DNA from: Sphingomonas jatrophae
GTDB taxonomy: Bacteria > Pseudomonadota > Alphaproteobacteria > Sphingomonadales > Sphingomonadaceae
DNA length: 64,000 bases
Assembly (NCBI RefSeq): GCF_900113315.1
Contig: NZ_FOZG01000002.1
Span: forward strand, 1,116,001-1,180,000
Direction of reading: 5' to 3'
The position numbers and the translations under genes were made by a program. Shown here in pieces: positions 10,107-18,637 of the stretch (its first letter is position 1; every line of letters begins with the position of its first letter). The notes under the pieces were generated by a model. That model saw only the letters and a program-made list of their open reading frames with translations, was not told the origin of the DNA and searched no databases.

Positions 10107-11005
10107 AGCTCGGCGCCCTGCTCGCCTTTCCGCCCGCGGCGGATCGGCAACTGCTGCCCGAAGGGCGGCTGGCCGGGCCGATGCCCTGGGTCATCGCCAT
10201 CATGATGTTCCTGACCGTGCTCGCTGCGGCCGGCGGTCTGGCGCTGGGCGAGGCGGCACGAACGCTGGGCGCCGGGCTTGCCGACCGCGCGACGGTCCAG
10301 ATCGTCGAGGCCGATGCGGCAGCACGCGAGGCGCAGGCTGCCGCTGCGCTGCGCACCCTCGCGCGCCTGCCCGACGTGACCCGCGCCACCCGCGTCGGCG
10401 AGGCAGAGATGGCGCGTCTGCTCGCACCCTGGCTCGGTGATGGCGCGCTCGGCCGGGACGTGCCGATCCCGGTGCTGATCGACGTGACGCTGCGTCCCGG
10501 CGCCACAGCCCGCCTGCCCGAACTGAGAGCGGCGCTCCGCCGCGCCGCGCCCGCCGTGCGGATCGACGACCACGGGGCCGCGCTCGCCCCCGTCACCCGC
10601 CTGATCCGCCTCCTCGGCCGGCTAGCGGTCGCGCTGGTGCTCCTGATGGCGACGGCGACCGCCTGTGTCGTCATGCTTGCCGCCCGCGCCGCGCTGGATA
10701 CGCATCGCGGCACGATCGACGTCATGCACCTGCTTGGCGCAACGGACGTGCAGATCGCCCGGCTGTTCCAGCGGCGCATGGCGCTGGATGCACTGTTCGG
10801 CGGGCTGATCGGGTTTGCGGCGGGCGGCATCGTGCTGCTGCTGATCGGCCGGCGACTGGCAGCGCTCGGCTCCGAACTGGTCGGCGCGGTGGCGCTGCCG
10901 GGGTTCGGCTGGGCGGTCCTGCTGCTGCTGCCGGCAGGCGGGGTGCTGCTCGCGACATTGGCTGCGCGCCGAACCGTGCTTGGTGCGTTGAAGCGGATGT
11001 TATGA
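10103..11005 (+). CDS. ftsX: cell division protein FtsX
   Basis: Membrane partner of FtsE. The 300-residue protein has a first transmembrane helix at about 28-48 (WVIAIMMFLTVLAAAGG), a periplasmic domain of about 120 residues, and three further helices near 170-195, 225-250 and 265-285. MHLLGATDVQIARLFQRRMALD is the conserved FtsX/MacB-type coupling motif, shown here only as two segments: LLGATDVQIARL and FQRRMALD. It overlaps ftsE by four bases and the next gene by four. Confidence 0.92.
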   Translation: MKLGALLAFPPAADRQLLPEGRLAGPMPWVIAIMMFLTVLAAAGGLALGEAARTLGAGLADRATVQIVEADAAAREAQAAAALRTLARLPDVTRATRVGEAEMARLLAPWLGDGALGRDVPIPVLIDVTLRPGATARLPELRAALRRAAPAVRIDDHGAALAPVTRLIRLLGRLAVALVLLMATATACVVMLAARAALDTHRGTIDVMHLLGATDVQIARLFQRRMALDALFGGLIGFAAGGIVLLLIGRRLAALGSELVGAVALPGFGWAVLLLLPAGGVLLATLAARRTVLGALKRML

Positions 11006-11535
11006 TCGCGCGCGCCGCCTCCGTCCTCCTGCTCCTGTGGCTGCTCGGCTTCGCGCTGTTCGCCGTGACCATCCCCGGCCCCGCGCCGGATGGAGAGCGG
11101 ACCGACGGCGTCGTCGCCGTCACCGGCGGGGCGGGCCGTGTCGCCCGGGGTCTCGCGCTGGTGCAGGCCGGCGCCGCCCGCCGGCTGCTCGTCTCGGGGG
11201 CGGACCGGCGCGTGCGCAAGGCGGATCTCGCCGCCGAATATCGCGTGCCCGCCCGGCTGATCGCCTGCTGCGTCGATCTTGGACAGGAGTCGGTCGATAC
11301 GCGCAGCAACGGGGATGAGACGGCCCGCTGGATCGCTGCACGCGGCTATCGTTCGATCCGCCTCGTCACGACCGATTGGCACATGGCGCGCGCGCATTAC
11401 GAACTCGGCCGCGCGCTGCCGGCAGGTGTCACGGTGCTGCCCGACGCAGTGCCGAGCGAGCCGGGGCTGATGACTCTGATCGCTGAATATAACAAATATC
11501 TGCTCCGCCGGGTGGCGGCGCCGCTGGGCTATTGA
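11002..11535 (+). CDS. YdcF/ElyC family (DUF218) membrane-anchored protein
   Basis: A 177-residue protein with one N-terminal transmembrane segment (VLLLLWLLGFALFAV) and a DUF218 domain: GVVAVTGGAGRVARGL, LLVSGADRR, then RSIRLVTTDWHMARA with the conserved TDWHMxRA-type motif. Homologues SanA, ElyC and YdcF are linked to envelope integrity or lipid-carrier recycling. Its position in an operon with ftsEX and plsC supports an envelope role. Overlaps both neighbours by a few bases. Confidence 0.85.
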   Translation: MIARAASVLLLLWLLGFALFAVTIPGPAPDGERTDGVVAVTGGAGRVARGLALVQAGAARRLLVSGADRRVRKADLAAEYRVPARLIACCVDLGQESVDTRSNGDETARWIAARGYRSIRLVTTDWHMARAHYELGRALPAGVTVLPDAVPSEPGLMTLIAEYNKYLLRRVAAPLGY

Positions 11536-11540
11536 GCCTT

Positions 11541-12236
11541 ATGATCGTGCTCCGCTCGCTCCTGTTCGCCATGATCTTCTATCCGGGCTCGCTCAGCGCG
11601 GCGCTCTCCTCACCCATCGCGGCACTGTTCGGTCGCCCTGCGCTCATCCGCCACGCCATTCGCTGGACGCGCTTCCATCACTGGTGCGCGCGCGTGCTGC
11701 TGCGGATCGACACACGGGTGGAGGGCGAGATGCCGACCGGCCCCGTCCTGATCGCCGCCAAGCACGAAGCGATGTACGAGACGCTCGAACTGGTGCGCCT
11801 GCTGAACGGCCCGGCAGTGGTGCTGAAGCAGGAGCTTGCCGATCTGCCTTTCTGGGGCTGGGCGGCGCGGCGCTACGGCTGCGTTCCGGTGGATCGGGCG
11901 GGCTCCGCCGCGGCGCTACGGCGGATGACGGCGGACGCCAAGGCGCATGCCGCAACCGGGCGGCAGGTGGTGATCTATCCGGAGGGGACGCGCGTGCCGC
12001 CGGGCGAGTCGCCGCCGCTGCGGCCGGGCTTCGCCGGGCTGTACCGAACGCTTGGCCTGCCCGTCGTGCCGGTGGCGCTGGACAGCGGCACGTTGCTACC
12101 GCGCGGGCGCTTCCTCAAGCGCCCGGGTGTGGTCACCATCCGCTTCGGAGCGCCCGTCCCCCCTGGCCTGCCGCGTCGGGAGGCCGAGGCGCGGGTCCAC
12201 GAAGCGATCAATCAGCTGAACGGCGCCGCGCTTTAG
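11541..12236 (+). CDS. plsC: 1-acyl-sn-glycerol-3-phosphate acyltransferase
   Basis: Membrane-associated acyltransferase converting lysophosphatidic acid to phosphatidic acid. Motif I is KHEAMYE, an HX4E form instead of the textbook HX4D. Motif II-like (GCVPVDRAG) and motif III YPEGTRVPPGE are clear. An N-terminal hydrophobic segment is present. Start could be ATG 11541 or TTG 11532, the latter overlapping the preceding stop; neither has a strong ribosome-binding site. HX4E variants are known to me from other alphaproteobacterial family members, so this is probably active. The 3' end overlaps tyrA tail-to-tail by four bases. Confidence 0.88.
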   Translation: MIVLRSLLFAMIFYPGSLSAALSSPIAALFGRPALIRHAIRWTRFHHWCARVLLRIDTRVEGEMPTGPVLIAAKHEAMYETLELVRLLNGPAVVLKQELADLPFWGWAARRYGCVPVDRAGSAAALRRMTADAKAHAATGRQVVIYPEGTRVPPGESPPLRPGFAGLYRTLGLPVVPVALDSGTLLPRGRFLKRPGVVTIRFGAPVPPGLPRREAEARVHEAINQLNGAAL

Positions 12237-13141
12237 GGGTGAGCGCGGCCGAAATCCGCGCGGGCATCATCCTGCCCCTGTTCGATGATCGAGCGGCGAA
12301 TGGCGCGGGTACGGGTGAACAGATCGAACAGCGCATCGCCATCGCCCCAGCGGATCGCCCGCTGGAGCATCGTCACATCCTCCTGCAATCGCTGCAGGAT
12401 CTCGAGCACCGCCGCGCGATTGTTGAGGAACACGTCGCGCCACATCGTCGGGTCCGACGCGGCGATGCGGGTGAAATCACGAAAGCCGCCGGCCGAATAT
12501 TTGATCACCTCGCCGCGCGTCACCTCTTCGAGGTCGGAGGCGGTGCCGACGATCGAATAAGCGATCAGGTGCGGCACATGGCTGGTCACCGCCAGTACGA
12601 GATCGTGGTGCGCCGCATCCATGATCTCGACCTGCGCGCCCATCCGCTCCCAAAAGGCGGACACGCGCATCACCGCGGCGGGATCGGTGTCACCGTCCGG
12701 CGTCAGGATGCACCAGCGCCCTTGGAAGAGCGTCGCGAAGCCTGCGGCAGGGCCGCTGTGCTCGGTGCCCGCAACCGGATGGCCGGGCACGAGCGTAGCA
12801 TCGGGCACCGCCGCCCGGATCGCGGCGGCAACGCTAACCTTGCAACCGCCAACATCGCTAACGATCGCGTCTGTCGGCAGATCCTCGGCGATCGACGCCG
12901 CAGCCTCCCCCATCGCGCCGACGGGCACGCACAGCAGCACCAGATCGGCGTCGATTACCGCCGCTCCCGGCGTATCCGCGACATCGTCGAGGAAGCCGAG
13001 CGCGTCCGCCTCCAGCCGCGTCGCGGGATCGGCGTCATAGCCGGTGACGCGCACCGTCGGCATCGTCGCCCGCACAGCGCGGGCAATCGACGAGCCGATC
13101 AGCCCCAGCCCGACGACGGTGACGCGCGCGAACGGCAGCAT
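12233..13141 (-). CDS. tyrA: prephenate/arogenate dehydrogenase
   Basis: NAD(P)-dependent oxidative decarboxylase of the tyrosine branch. A Rossmann motif [10 protein letters not shown] lies at residues 8-17, [10 protein letters not shown] at about 64-73, and the catalytic-region sequence [11 protein letters not shown] with its histidine at about 119. The helical dimerisation domain follows ([30 protein letters not shown]). Substrate preference between prephenate and arogenate cannot be decided here. The ATG overlaps the hisC stop by one base, so hisC-tyrA form an operon. Confidence 0.93.
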   Translation of the reverse strand: MLPFARVTVVGLGLIGSSIARAVRATMPTVRVTGYDADPATRLEADALGFLDDVADTPGAAVIDADLVLLCVPVGAMGEAAASIAEDLPTDAIVSDVGGCKVSVAAAIRAAVPDATLVPGHPVAGTEHSGPAAGFATLFQGRWCILTPDGDTDPAAVMRVSAFWERMGAQVEIMDAAHHDLVLAVTSHVPHLIAYSIVGTASDLEEVTRGEVIKYSAGGFRDFTRIAASDPTMWRDVFLNNRAAVLEILQRLQEDVTMLQRAIRWGDGDALFDLFTRTRAIRRSIIEQGQDDARADFGRAHP

Positions 13142-14232
13142 CAGGCGGCGCTTGCCATGGCGGTGAGCGCATCGACCACGCCGCGCATCTCATCCTCGGT
13201 GCCGATCGTGATGCGCAGTGCATCGGGCAGACCCTGCCCGGGCAGCCAGCGAACGATGTAGCCCGCGTCCATCAGCCCCTTGTACGCCGCCTCGGCGCGC
13301 AGCCGGCCCTCGAACAGCACCAGGACGAAGTTCGCCTTGGATGGCACCACCCGCAGGCCGGGCAGCGCGTCCATCTGATCCGAAAACCACGCCCGCCAAG
13401 TCGCATTGTGGGCACGGCTGCGCTCGACGAAAGCGGCATCCCGAAGCGCCGCAATCGCTGCATGCTGGCCGGCCGTGGTGACGTTGAACGGCGCGCGGAT
13501 CTTGTGCATCGCCGCGATCACCGGCGCCGGGCCATAGCCCCAGCCGATCCGCTCCGCCGCCAGCCCGAAGATCTTCGAGAAGGTGCGCGTGACGAGAACG
13601 TTGGGCGCCGTGCGGGCGAGTTCGAGCGCGCCGTCATCGTCCTCCGGGTCGAGATATTCGGTATAGGCCTGATCAATCACCAGCAGGCAATCGGACGGCA
13701 GGCCGGCATGGAGCCGGGCGATCTCACCGCGCGAGGTATAGGTGCCGGTCGGATTGTTGGGGTTGGCGACGTAGACGACGCGCGTCCGCTCGGTCACGCA
13801 GGCCAGCAGCGCGTCGACGTCGGTCGCATAGTCCTTGTCAGGCGCAACAATGGGGGTCGCCCCGACACGCCGGGCGGCGATGTCGTAGACCGAGAAGCCA
13901 TAGCGGGCATAGGCGATCTCGTCCCCGACGCCGGCAAAGGCGCCGGCGGCAAGGTGCAGCACCTCGTCCGATCCCGTGCCGTGGATCACGCGCTCGGCCT
14001 CGATCCCGTAATGCGCACCGATCGCCTCGCGAAGCGCCGCGGCGCCTGCGTCGGGATAGCGATCAAGCGAGCGAGCCTCCGCCGCATAAGCGGCCTTCGC
14101 CGCCTCGCCGGTGCCGAACGGATTTTCGTTGGAGGACAGCTTGATGGCCTTGCGTCCGCCGTCCGCCGTGGCGCGGCCGGGGACGTAGGGGGCGATGGCG
14201 TCGATCCAAGGCTTGGGAGCAGGTGCGGTCAT
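13141..14232 (-). CDS. hisC: histidinol-phosphate / aromatic aminotransferase
   Basis: PLP-dependent class-II aminotransferase. Recognisable segments are [10 protein letters not shown] near the N-terminus, [20 protein letters not shown], and the PLP lysine in [16 protein letters not shown] at about residue 219. Starting at ATG 14232 gives [19 protein letters not shown], the common form. Its pairing with tyrA suggests it also transaminates prephenate or arylpyruvates, as many alphaproteobacterial HisC2 proteins do, so a histidine-specific role is not certain. Confidence 0.92.
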   Translation of the reverse strand: MTAPAPKPWIDAIAPYVPGRATADGGRKAIKLSSNENPFGTGEAAKAAYAAEARSLDRYPDAGAAALREAIGAHYGIEAERVIHGTGSDEVLHLAAGAFAGVGDEIAYARYGFSVYDIAARRVGATPIVAPDKDYATDVDALLACVTERTRVVYVANPNNPTGTYTSRGEIARLHAGLPSDCLLVIDQAYTEYLDPEDDDGALELARTAPNVLVTRTFSKIFGLAAERIGWGYGPAPVIAAMHKIRAPFNVTTAGQHAAIAALRDAAFVERSRAHNATWRAWFSDQMDALPGLRVVPSKANFVLVLFEGRLRAEAAYKGLMDAGYIVRWLPGQGLPDALRITIGTEDEMRGVVDALTAMASAA

Positions 14233-14331
14233 GCCCGGGCGATTAGCGCCCGACCCGCTTTTCGTCACCCTGAACTTGTTTCCGGGCCTGCGATGCGGCT
14301 AGGCGCAGCGGCTTGGGGCACGAAGGAAGAC

Positions 14332-15459
14332 GTGGCGACGACACCCTCAACCGACCAGCGTTTCGGCCTTGCGCGGCATGTGGTGCTGCCGGGTCCGTTG
14401 CTGCTCGACGGTGGCGCATCGTTCGGGCCGGTCGAGGTCGCCTACGAGACGTACGGCACGCCGGCGCCGGACGCGTCGAACGCGATCCTGATCTGCCACG
14501 CGCTGACTGGCGATCAGCATGTCGCCTCCACCCACCCGATCACCGGCAAGCCCGGCTGGTGGACGCGGATGGTGGGCGCGGGCAAGCCTGTCGATCCGGC
14601 GCGACATTTCATCGTCTGCGCCAACGTGCTCGGTTCCTGCCTCGGCTCGTCCGGCCCCGCCTCACGCGCAGAGGATGGCCAGCCTTATGCGATGCGCTTT
14701 CCCGTCATCACGATCCGCGACATGGTGCGCGCGCAGGCGCTGCTGCTCGATCATCTCGGCATTCGCCAACTTGCCGCGGTGGTTGGCGGATCGATGGGCG
14801 GCATGCAGGTGCTGGAATGGGCGGCGACCTTTCCGGAGCGCGTGCGCGCGGCGGTGGTGATCGCGTCGGCTGCGCGGCACTCGGCGCAGAACATCGCTTT
14901 CCACGAGGTCGGCCGTCAGGCGATCATGGCCGATCCGCGGTGGAAGGCAGGCGATTATTACGGGGCGGAGCCGCCTGCGGCCGGGCTGGCGGTGGCGCGC
15001 ATGGCGGCGCACATCACCTATCTGTCGGAAGCCGGGCTGACCGAGAAGTTCGGCCGTCGCCTGCAATCGCGTGATGCCAAGAGCTTCGGCTTCGATGCGG
15101 ACTTCCAGGTGGAAAGCTATCTCCGCCACCAGGGCATCAGCTTCGTCGACCGGTTCGACGCGAACAGCTACCTCTACATCACCCGCGCGATGGATTATTT
15201 CGATCTGGCCGAGGAGCATGGCGGGCGGTTGGCCAATGCGTTTCGCGGCACGCGCACGCGCTTCTGCCTCGTCTCGTTCGATAGCGACTGGCTTTATCCC
15301 ACGACCGAATCACGCTCGATCGTTCATGCGCTGAACGCGGCAGGTGCGCCGGTCAGCTTCGTCGAGCTGTCCTCGCCGTTCGGGCACGATGCTTTCCTGC
15401 TCGACGTGCCGGAGCTGAACCGGGTCGTCGACGGCTTCATCCGGGCGGGTGAGGCATGA
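14332..15459 (+). CDS. metX: homoserine O-acyltransferase (MetX type)
   Basis: Acylates homoserine as the first committed step of methionine synthesis. The alpha/beta-hydrolase-fold protein of 375 residues shows the nucleophile elbow GGSMGGMQ, Asp in SFDSDWLYP and His in [13 protein letters not shown] at 14332 has a GAAGG ribosome-binding site five bases upstream; an in-frame ATG at 14293 is a possible but less likely alternative. Acetyl versus succinyl donor cannot be told without alignment. Overlaps metW by four bases. Confidence 0.93.
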   Translation: MATTPSTDQRFGLARHVVLPGPLLLDGGASFGPVEVAYETYGTPAPDASNAILICHALTGDQHVASTHPITGKPGWWTRMVGAGKPVDPARHFIVCANVLGSCLGSSGPASRAEDGQPYAMRFPVITIRDMVRAQALLLDHLGIRQLAAVVGGSMGGMQVLEWAATFPERVRAAVVIASAARHSAQNIAFHEVGRQAIMADPRWKAGDYYGAEPPAAGLAVARMAAHITYLSEAGLTEKFGRRLQSRDAKSFGFDADFQVESYLRHQGISFVDRFDANSYLYITRAMDYFDLAEEHGGRLANAFRGTRTRFCLVSFDSDWLYPTTESRSIVHALNAAGAPVSFVELSSPFGHDAFLLDVPELNRVVDGFIRAGEA

Positions 15460-16043
15460 GCCTCAGGCCCGATCTCGCGATCATCGCGCGGCATGTCGAT
15501 CCCGGCAGCCGCATCCTCGATGTCGGCTGCGGCGACGGCCAGCTGATGGCGGTGCTGCGCGACACGCGGCAGGCGGACGCGCGCGGGATCGAGATAGACG
15601 GCACAAACGTCTCCGCCGCCGTAGCGCGGGGCCTGTCCGTCGTTCAGGGCGATGCGGATACGGACCTCGCCGACTATCCCGATACGGCGTTCGACTATGC
15701 GATTTTGAGCCAGACGCTGCAGACCACGCGTGCCCCGGACCGTGTGCTGGAAGAGCTGCTGCGCATCGGCCGCCGTGCCTTCGTCTCCTTTCCCAATTTC
15801 GCCTATTGGCGGGTGCGCTGGAGCCTGATGTGGAGCGGACGGATGCCGGTGACGCCGGCGCTGCCGGTCAGCTGGTATGCGACGGAGAACATCCACCAGC
15901 TGACCGTCGAGGATTTCCGCAGATTCGTGCGCGAACGCGGCATCACCGTGGAAGGCGCCTGGTTCCTGCGCGGCGCGCAACAACGCGGCGCGGCGGCGGC
16001 AAATTTCCGCGCCGAGCATGCGGTGTTCCTGCTGCGGCGCTGA
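15456..16043 (+). CDS. metW: methionine biosynthesis protein MetW
   Basis: A 195-residue class-I methyltransferase-fold protein that co-occurs with metX and modulates it. The SAM-type loop [11 protein letters not shown] lies at residues 21-31, [11 protein letters not shown] is the family-specific post-I motif, and [14 protein letters not shown] is another MetW hallmark. ATGA overlap with metX marks translational coupling. Its biochemical role is less certain than its identity. Confidence 0.93.
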   Translation: MSLRPDLAIIARHVDPGSRILDVGCGDGQLMAVLRDTRQADARGIEIDGTNVSAAVARGLSVVQGDADTDLADYPDTAFDYAILSQTLQTTRAPDRVLEELLRIGRRAFVSFPNFAYWRVRWSLMWSGRMPVTPALPVSWYATENIHQLTVEDFRRFVRERGITVEGAWFLRGAQQRGAAAANFRAEHAVFLLRR

Positions 16044-16053
16044 TCCGCGCCGC

Positions 16054-16728
16054 TCAGCCGCGCGAGCCGAACAAAGCGGTGCCCACCCGAACCACGGTGG
16101 CGCCAAGCATCACCGCAGTCTCGTAATCCGAGGACATGCCCATGCTGAGCCCGGCCAGCCCATGATCCCGCGCCAGTTTGGCGGTGAGCGCGAAATAAGG
16201 GGCAGCCTCCACGTCTGCCGGAGGCACGCACATCAACCCGACCACCGGCAGCTTCGCATCGCGAGCCGTGGCGAGCAGCGAAGGGAGATCAGCCAGAGCC
16301 ACGCCGCCCTTCTGCGGCTCCTCACCGACATCGACCTGGATGAAGCAGTCGGGCCGTCGCCCGGCCTTGTCCATCGCGCGGGCGAGCGCGTCGACAAGGC
16401 GTGGACGGTCGACGGAATGGATCACGTTGAACAGCTCAACCGCATCGTCCGCCTTGTTCGACTGGAGCTGCCCGACGAGGTGGAGGCGCGTGTCGGTCCG
16501 GCGCAGCGCTGGCCATTTCGCCTGAGCCTCCTGCACCCGGTTCTCGCCGAAACTCGCTTGTCCAGCACCCAGCAGCGGCTCAATCGCCTCTGCGGGGTGA
16601 GTCTTGGACACGGCGACAAGCTCGATCCCTGCCGGATCGCGGCGCGCCGCGGCAGCCGCCCGCGCGATATCGTCCCGGATGGTGGCAAGGCGGGCGGCGG
16701 CACTGTCGCTGGAGCTGTCGGTGGTCAT
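16054..16728 (-). CDS. YggS family PLP homeostasis protein
   Basis: A 224-residue single-domain PLP-binding protein of the YggS/PLPBP family, which buffers free pyridoxal phosphate and has no known catalysis. The PLP lysine is in LVAVSKTHP, followed by FGENRVQEAQAKW, HLVGQLQSNKA, HSVDRPRL and the C-terminal LSMGMSSDYETAV. Start at ATG 16728; the longer frame to 17070 is antisense to the next gene. Confidence 0.93.
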   Translation of the reverse strand: MTTDSSSDSAAARLATIRDDIARAAAAARRDPAGIELVAVSKTHPAEAIEPLLGAGQASFGENRVQEAQAKWPALRRTDTRLHLVGQLQSNKADDAVELFNVIHSVDRPRLVDALARAMDKAGRRPDCFIQVDVGEEPQKGGVALADLPSLLATARDAKLPVVGLMCVPPADVEAAPYFALTAKLARDHGLAGLSMGMSSDYETAVMLGATVVRVGTALFGSRG

Positions 16729-16751
16729 CGCCAGCGCTATAGGCGCTTGCC

Positions 16752-17276
16752 ATGCACCCGCGCCACCCGCCCCGCCTCTGGCTGATGACCGATGAGCGGA
16801 TGGGCGAGGCGTTGTGGTCTGCGTTGTTGCGCTTGCCGAAAGGCGCGGGCGTCGTCTTCCGCCATCGCAGCACCCCGGGTCGCCGCGCCTTGTATGAGCG
16901 CGTGCGGCGTATCGCGCGGGCCCGGCGGCTGGTGCTGGTCCTTGCCGGCGATGTGCGTGTCGCCGCTGCCTGGCGCGCAGATGGCGTACATGGCCGCGAC
17001 CCGCGCCGTACCGCGCGTCCGCTGCTGCGGACCATGCCGGTGCATGATCCTGTCGAAGCGCATCGGGCAAAACGCGCTGACGTGGCGTTCGTCTCTCCGG
17101 TTTTCGCCACGCGCAGTCACGTCGGCGCAGGATCGCTGGGGATCAGCGGCTTCGCACGGCTTGCGCGCCAAGTCAGACGACCGGTCGCGCTCGGTGGCAT
17201 AGACTCACGCCGTGCCCGGCTGCTGCCGTTTGCTTATGGTTGGGCCGCGATCGACGCGTGGATGGCGCCGCGCTGA
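16752..17276 (+). CDS. thiamine-phosphate synthase-like (ThiE/TenI fold) protein
   Basis: A 174-residue short TIM-barrel-like protein. It keeps a ThiE-like skeleton: LWLMTDERM, ADGVHGRDPR (ThiE normally has a GxHLGQ-type loop), VAFVSPVFATRSH and PVALGGIDSRRA near the phosphate site. It is shorter than typical ThiE (about 200+), with several expected catalytic residues not evident. It could be a reduced ThiE or a regulator such as TenI; thiC is far away at 49.6-51.4 kb. Confidence 0.65.
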   Translation: MHPRHPPRLWLMTDERMGEALWSALLRLPKGAGVVFRHRSTPGRRALYERVRRIARARRLVLVLAGDVRVAAAWRADGVHGRDPRRTARPLLRTMPVHDPVEAHRAKRADVAFVSPVFATRSHVGAGSLGISGFARLARQVRRPVALGGIDSRRARLLPFAYGWAAIDAWMAPR

Positions 17277-17294
17277 CGCAGCGACACGCTCCGA

Positions 17295-18011
17295 TCAGAA
17301 GCGGAAGGCGGTCCCGACATAGACGGCCTGGCTGTCGCGCTGGTCGTCGAAGATGTAGTCGGTGCGATCACGCTCACGCTTGTAGCGAACGCCACCGGAC
17401 AGTTCGAGATTGCGCGTCAGCGCATAGGAACCGCCAAGATCGACCGAGTAACTCTGATCCGGCCCGATCAGACTGCGCTGATCGGTCGCGCGATCCGCAC
17501 CGACCTGGACCCGCGTGCTCCACTGCTTGCCCGAGTAGCTGAGACCCAGATCAACCGCCTCGCGGCCGAGCGGGAGCAGGCCCGCATCCATCCGCGCGAC
17601 ATCACCAGACAGTGCAAAGCGCTTCCAGCCAATCGAGACGCCGAGATTATAGGCGGTCGGCAACACCGCCGACGTGCCGAGCGCCGCCACCCGGGCGGTA
17701 TCCGGCCGGGCGGTGCGGGCACGGACGGCAACGGTTACGCCGCGGCGATTGCCGGGCCCAGCTGCCGGCGTGAAGCGGAAGCCCGTCGCAGACAGGCCAC
17801 TCGCCGACATGGCAGCAACCCGACCGGGATCAGCCGCCGCCGGGGTAAAGGCACCGATGCCGCCGCCCCCAAACGGAATGGAGGCAGACTTCTTGACCCG
17901 GAGGTTGCGCGGCGCGGCCTCAGCCGCGACCAGCGGAAGCGCGGCGGACGCAACGAGGGCGAGCGCAGACACCGCGCCCAACATCCCCCTGCTTCCGCGA
18001 CTCGACCACAT
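17295..18011 (-). CDS. outer-membrane beta-barrel-like protein
   Basis: A 238-residue exported protein. A signal peptide is visible (GAVSALALVASAALPLVAAEA) at about residues 12-32. The second half contains alternating short strands (WSTRVQVGADRATDQ, YSVDLGGSYALTRNLELSG, YVGTAFRF) and ends in phenylalanine, the usual barrel-assembly signal. The domain before it is glycine/alanine rich. It resembles small porin-type proteins of unknown substrate. It is transcribed alone. Confidence 0.7.
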   Translation of the reverse strand: MWSSRGSRGMLGAVSALALVASAALPLVAAEAAPRNLRVKKSASIPFGGGGIGAFTPAAADPGRVAAMSASGLSATGFRFTPAAGPGNRRGVTVAVRARTARPDTARVAALGTSAVLPTAYNLGVSIGWKRFALSGDVARMDAGLLPLGREAVDLGLSYSGKQWSTRVQVGADRATDQRSLIGPDQSYSVDLGGSYALTRNLELSGGVRYKRERDRTDYIFDDQRDSQAVYVGTAFRF

Positions 18012-18188
18012 GGGCCTGATACTCCTCCCCGCCCCGAACGCGGCCTAGCCGAAAGGGTTGACCGGCGGAACCGAGCGATAAGCGATTCCCTGCCAGTGTT
18101 GCACCCGGCCCACAGGGCAGGCCGCTTGCTCGTGCAGGCGCAGCATCTATAACGGCGCCATTCCCGATCCCTGGCTCCGTGAGGTTCC

Positions 18189-18629
18189 ATGCCGCGTCTG
18201 TCTCCCGCCGCTCTTCTTCTGCCGGCGGCCCTCCTGCTCGGAGCCTGCGGCGGCAGCGGATCCAAGGACCGCGTCCGGGCCGATCTCGCCGCGTCCAAGA
18301 CGACCACGATCGGCGTCAACGCCTATCTCTGGCGCGCGACACTGGAGACCCTGTCGTTCATGCCCGTTGCACAGGCGGACTCGAACGGCGGCGTGTTCGT
18401 GACCGACTGGTACGCCAATCCGGCCACGCCGGGGGAACGGATGAAGGTCACCGTGGCGATCCTCGACCAGGATCTGCGCGCCGACGCGCTGCGCGTCGCG
18501 GCCGCCCGCCAGATCAACCAGGGTGGTCAGTGGGTCGATGCGCCGGTGCAAGCGGCGACCGTGCAGAAGCTGGAGGAAATCATCCTCGCCAAGGCGCGTG
18601 ACCTCCGCCAATCCGCCGTCGCCGGCTGA
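18189..18629 (+). CDS. DUF3576 lipoprotein
   Basis: A 146-residue lipoprotein. The lipobox LLLGAC puts the acylated cysteine at residue 20. The mature part [20 protein letters not shown] and [19 protein letters not shown] matches the DUF3576 family, a short alphaproteobacterial periplasmic module. It lies 8 nt upstream of leuS and is probably in the same transcript as leuS-lptE-holA. Its role is unknown, though proximity to lptE suggests envelope biogenesis. Confidence 0.82.
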   Translation: MPRLSPAALLLPAALLLGACGGSGSKDRVRADLAASKTTTIGVNAYLWRATLETLSFMPVAQADSNGGVFVTDWYANPATPGERMKVTVAILDQDLRADALRVAAARQINQGGQWVDAPVQAATVQKLEEIILAKARDLRQSAVAG

Positions 18630-18637
18630 GCTTCGCC

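Noticed and set aside
9535-11397. 620-residue ORF antisense to ftsE/ftsX
   Set aside because: Serine/arginine-rich shadow sequence; ftsE and ftsX carry the expected motifs on the plus strand.
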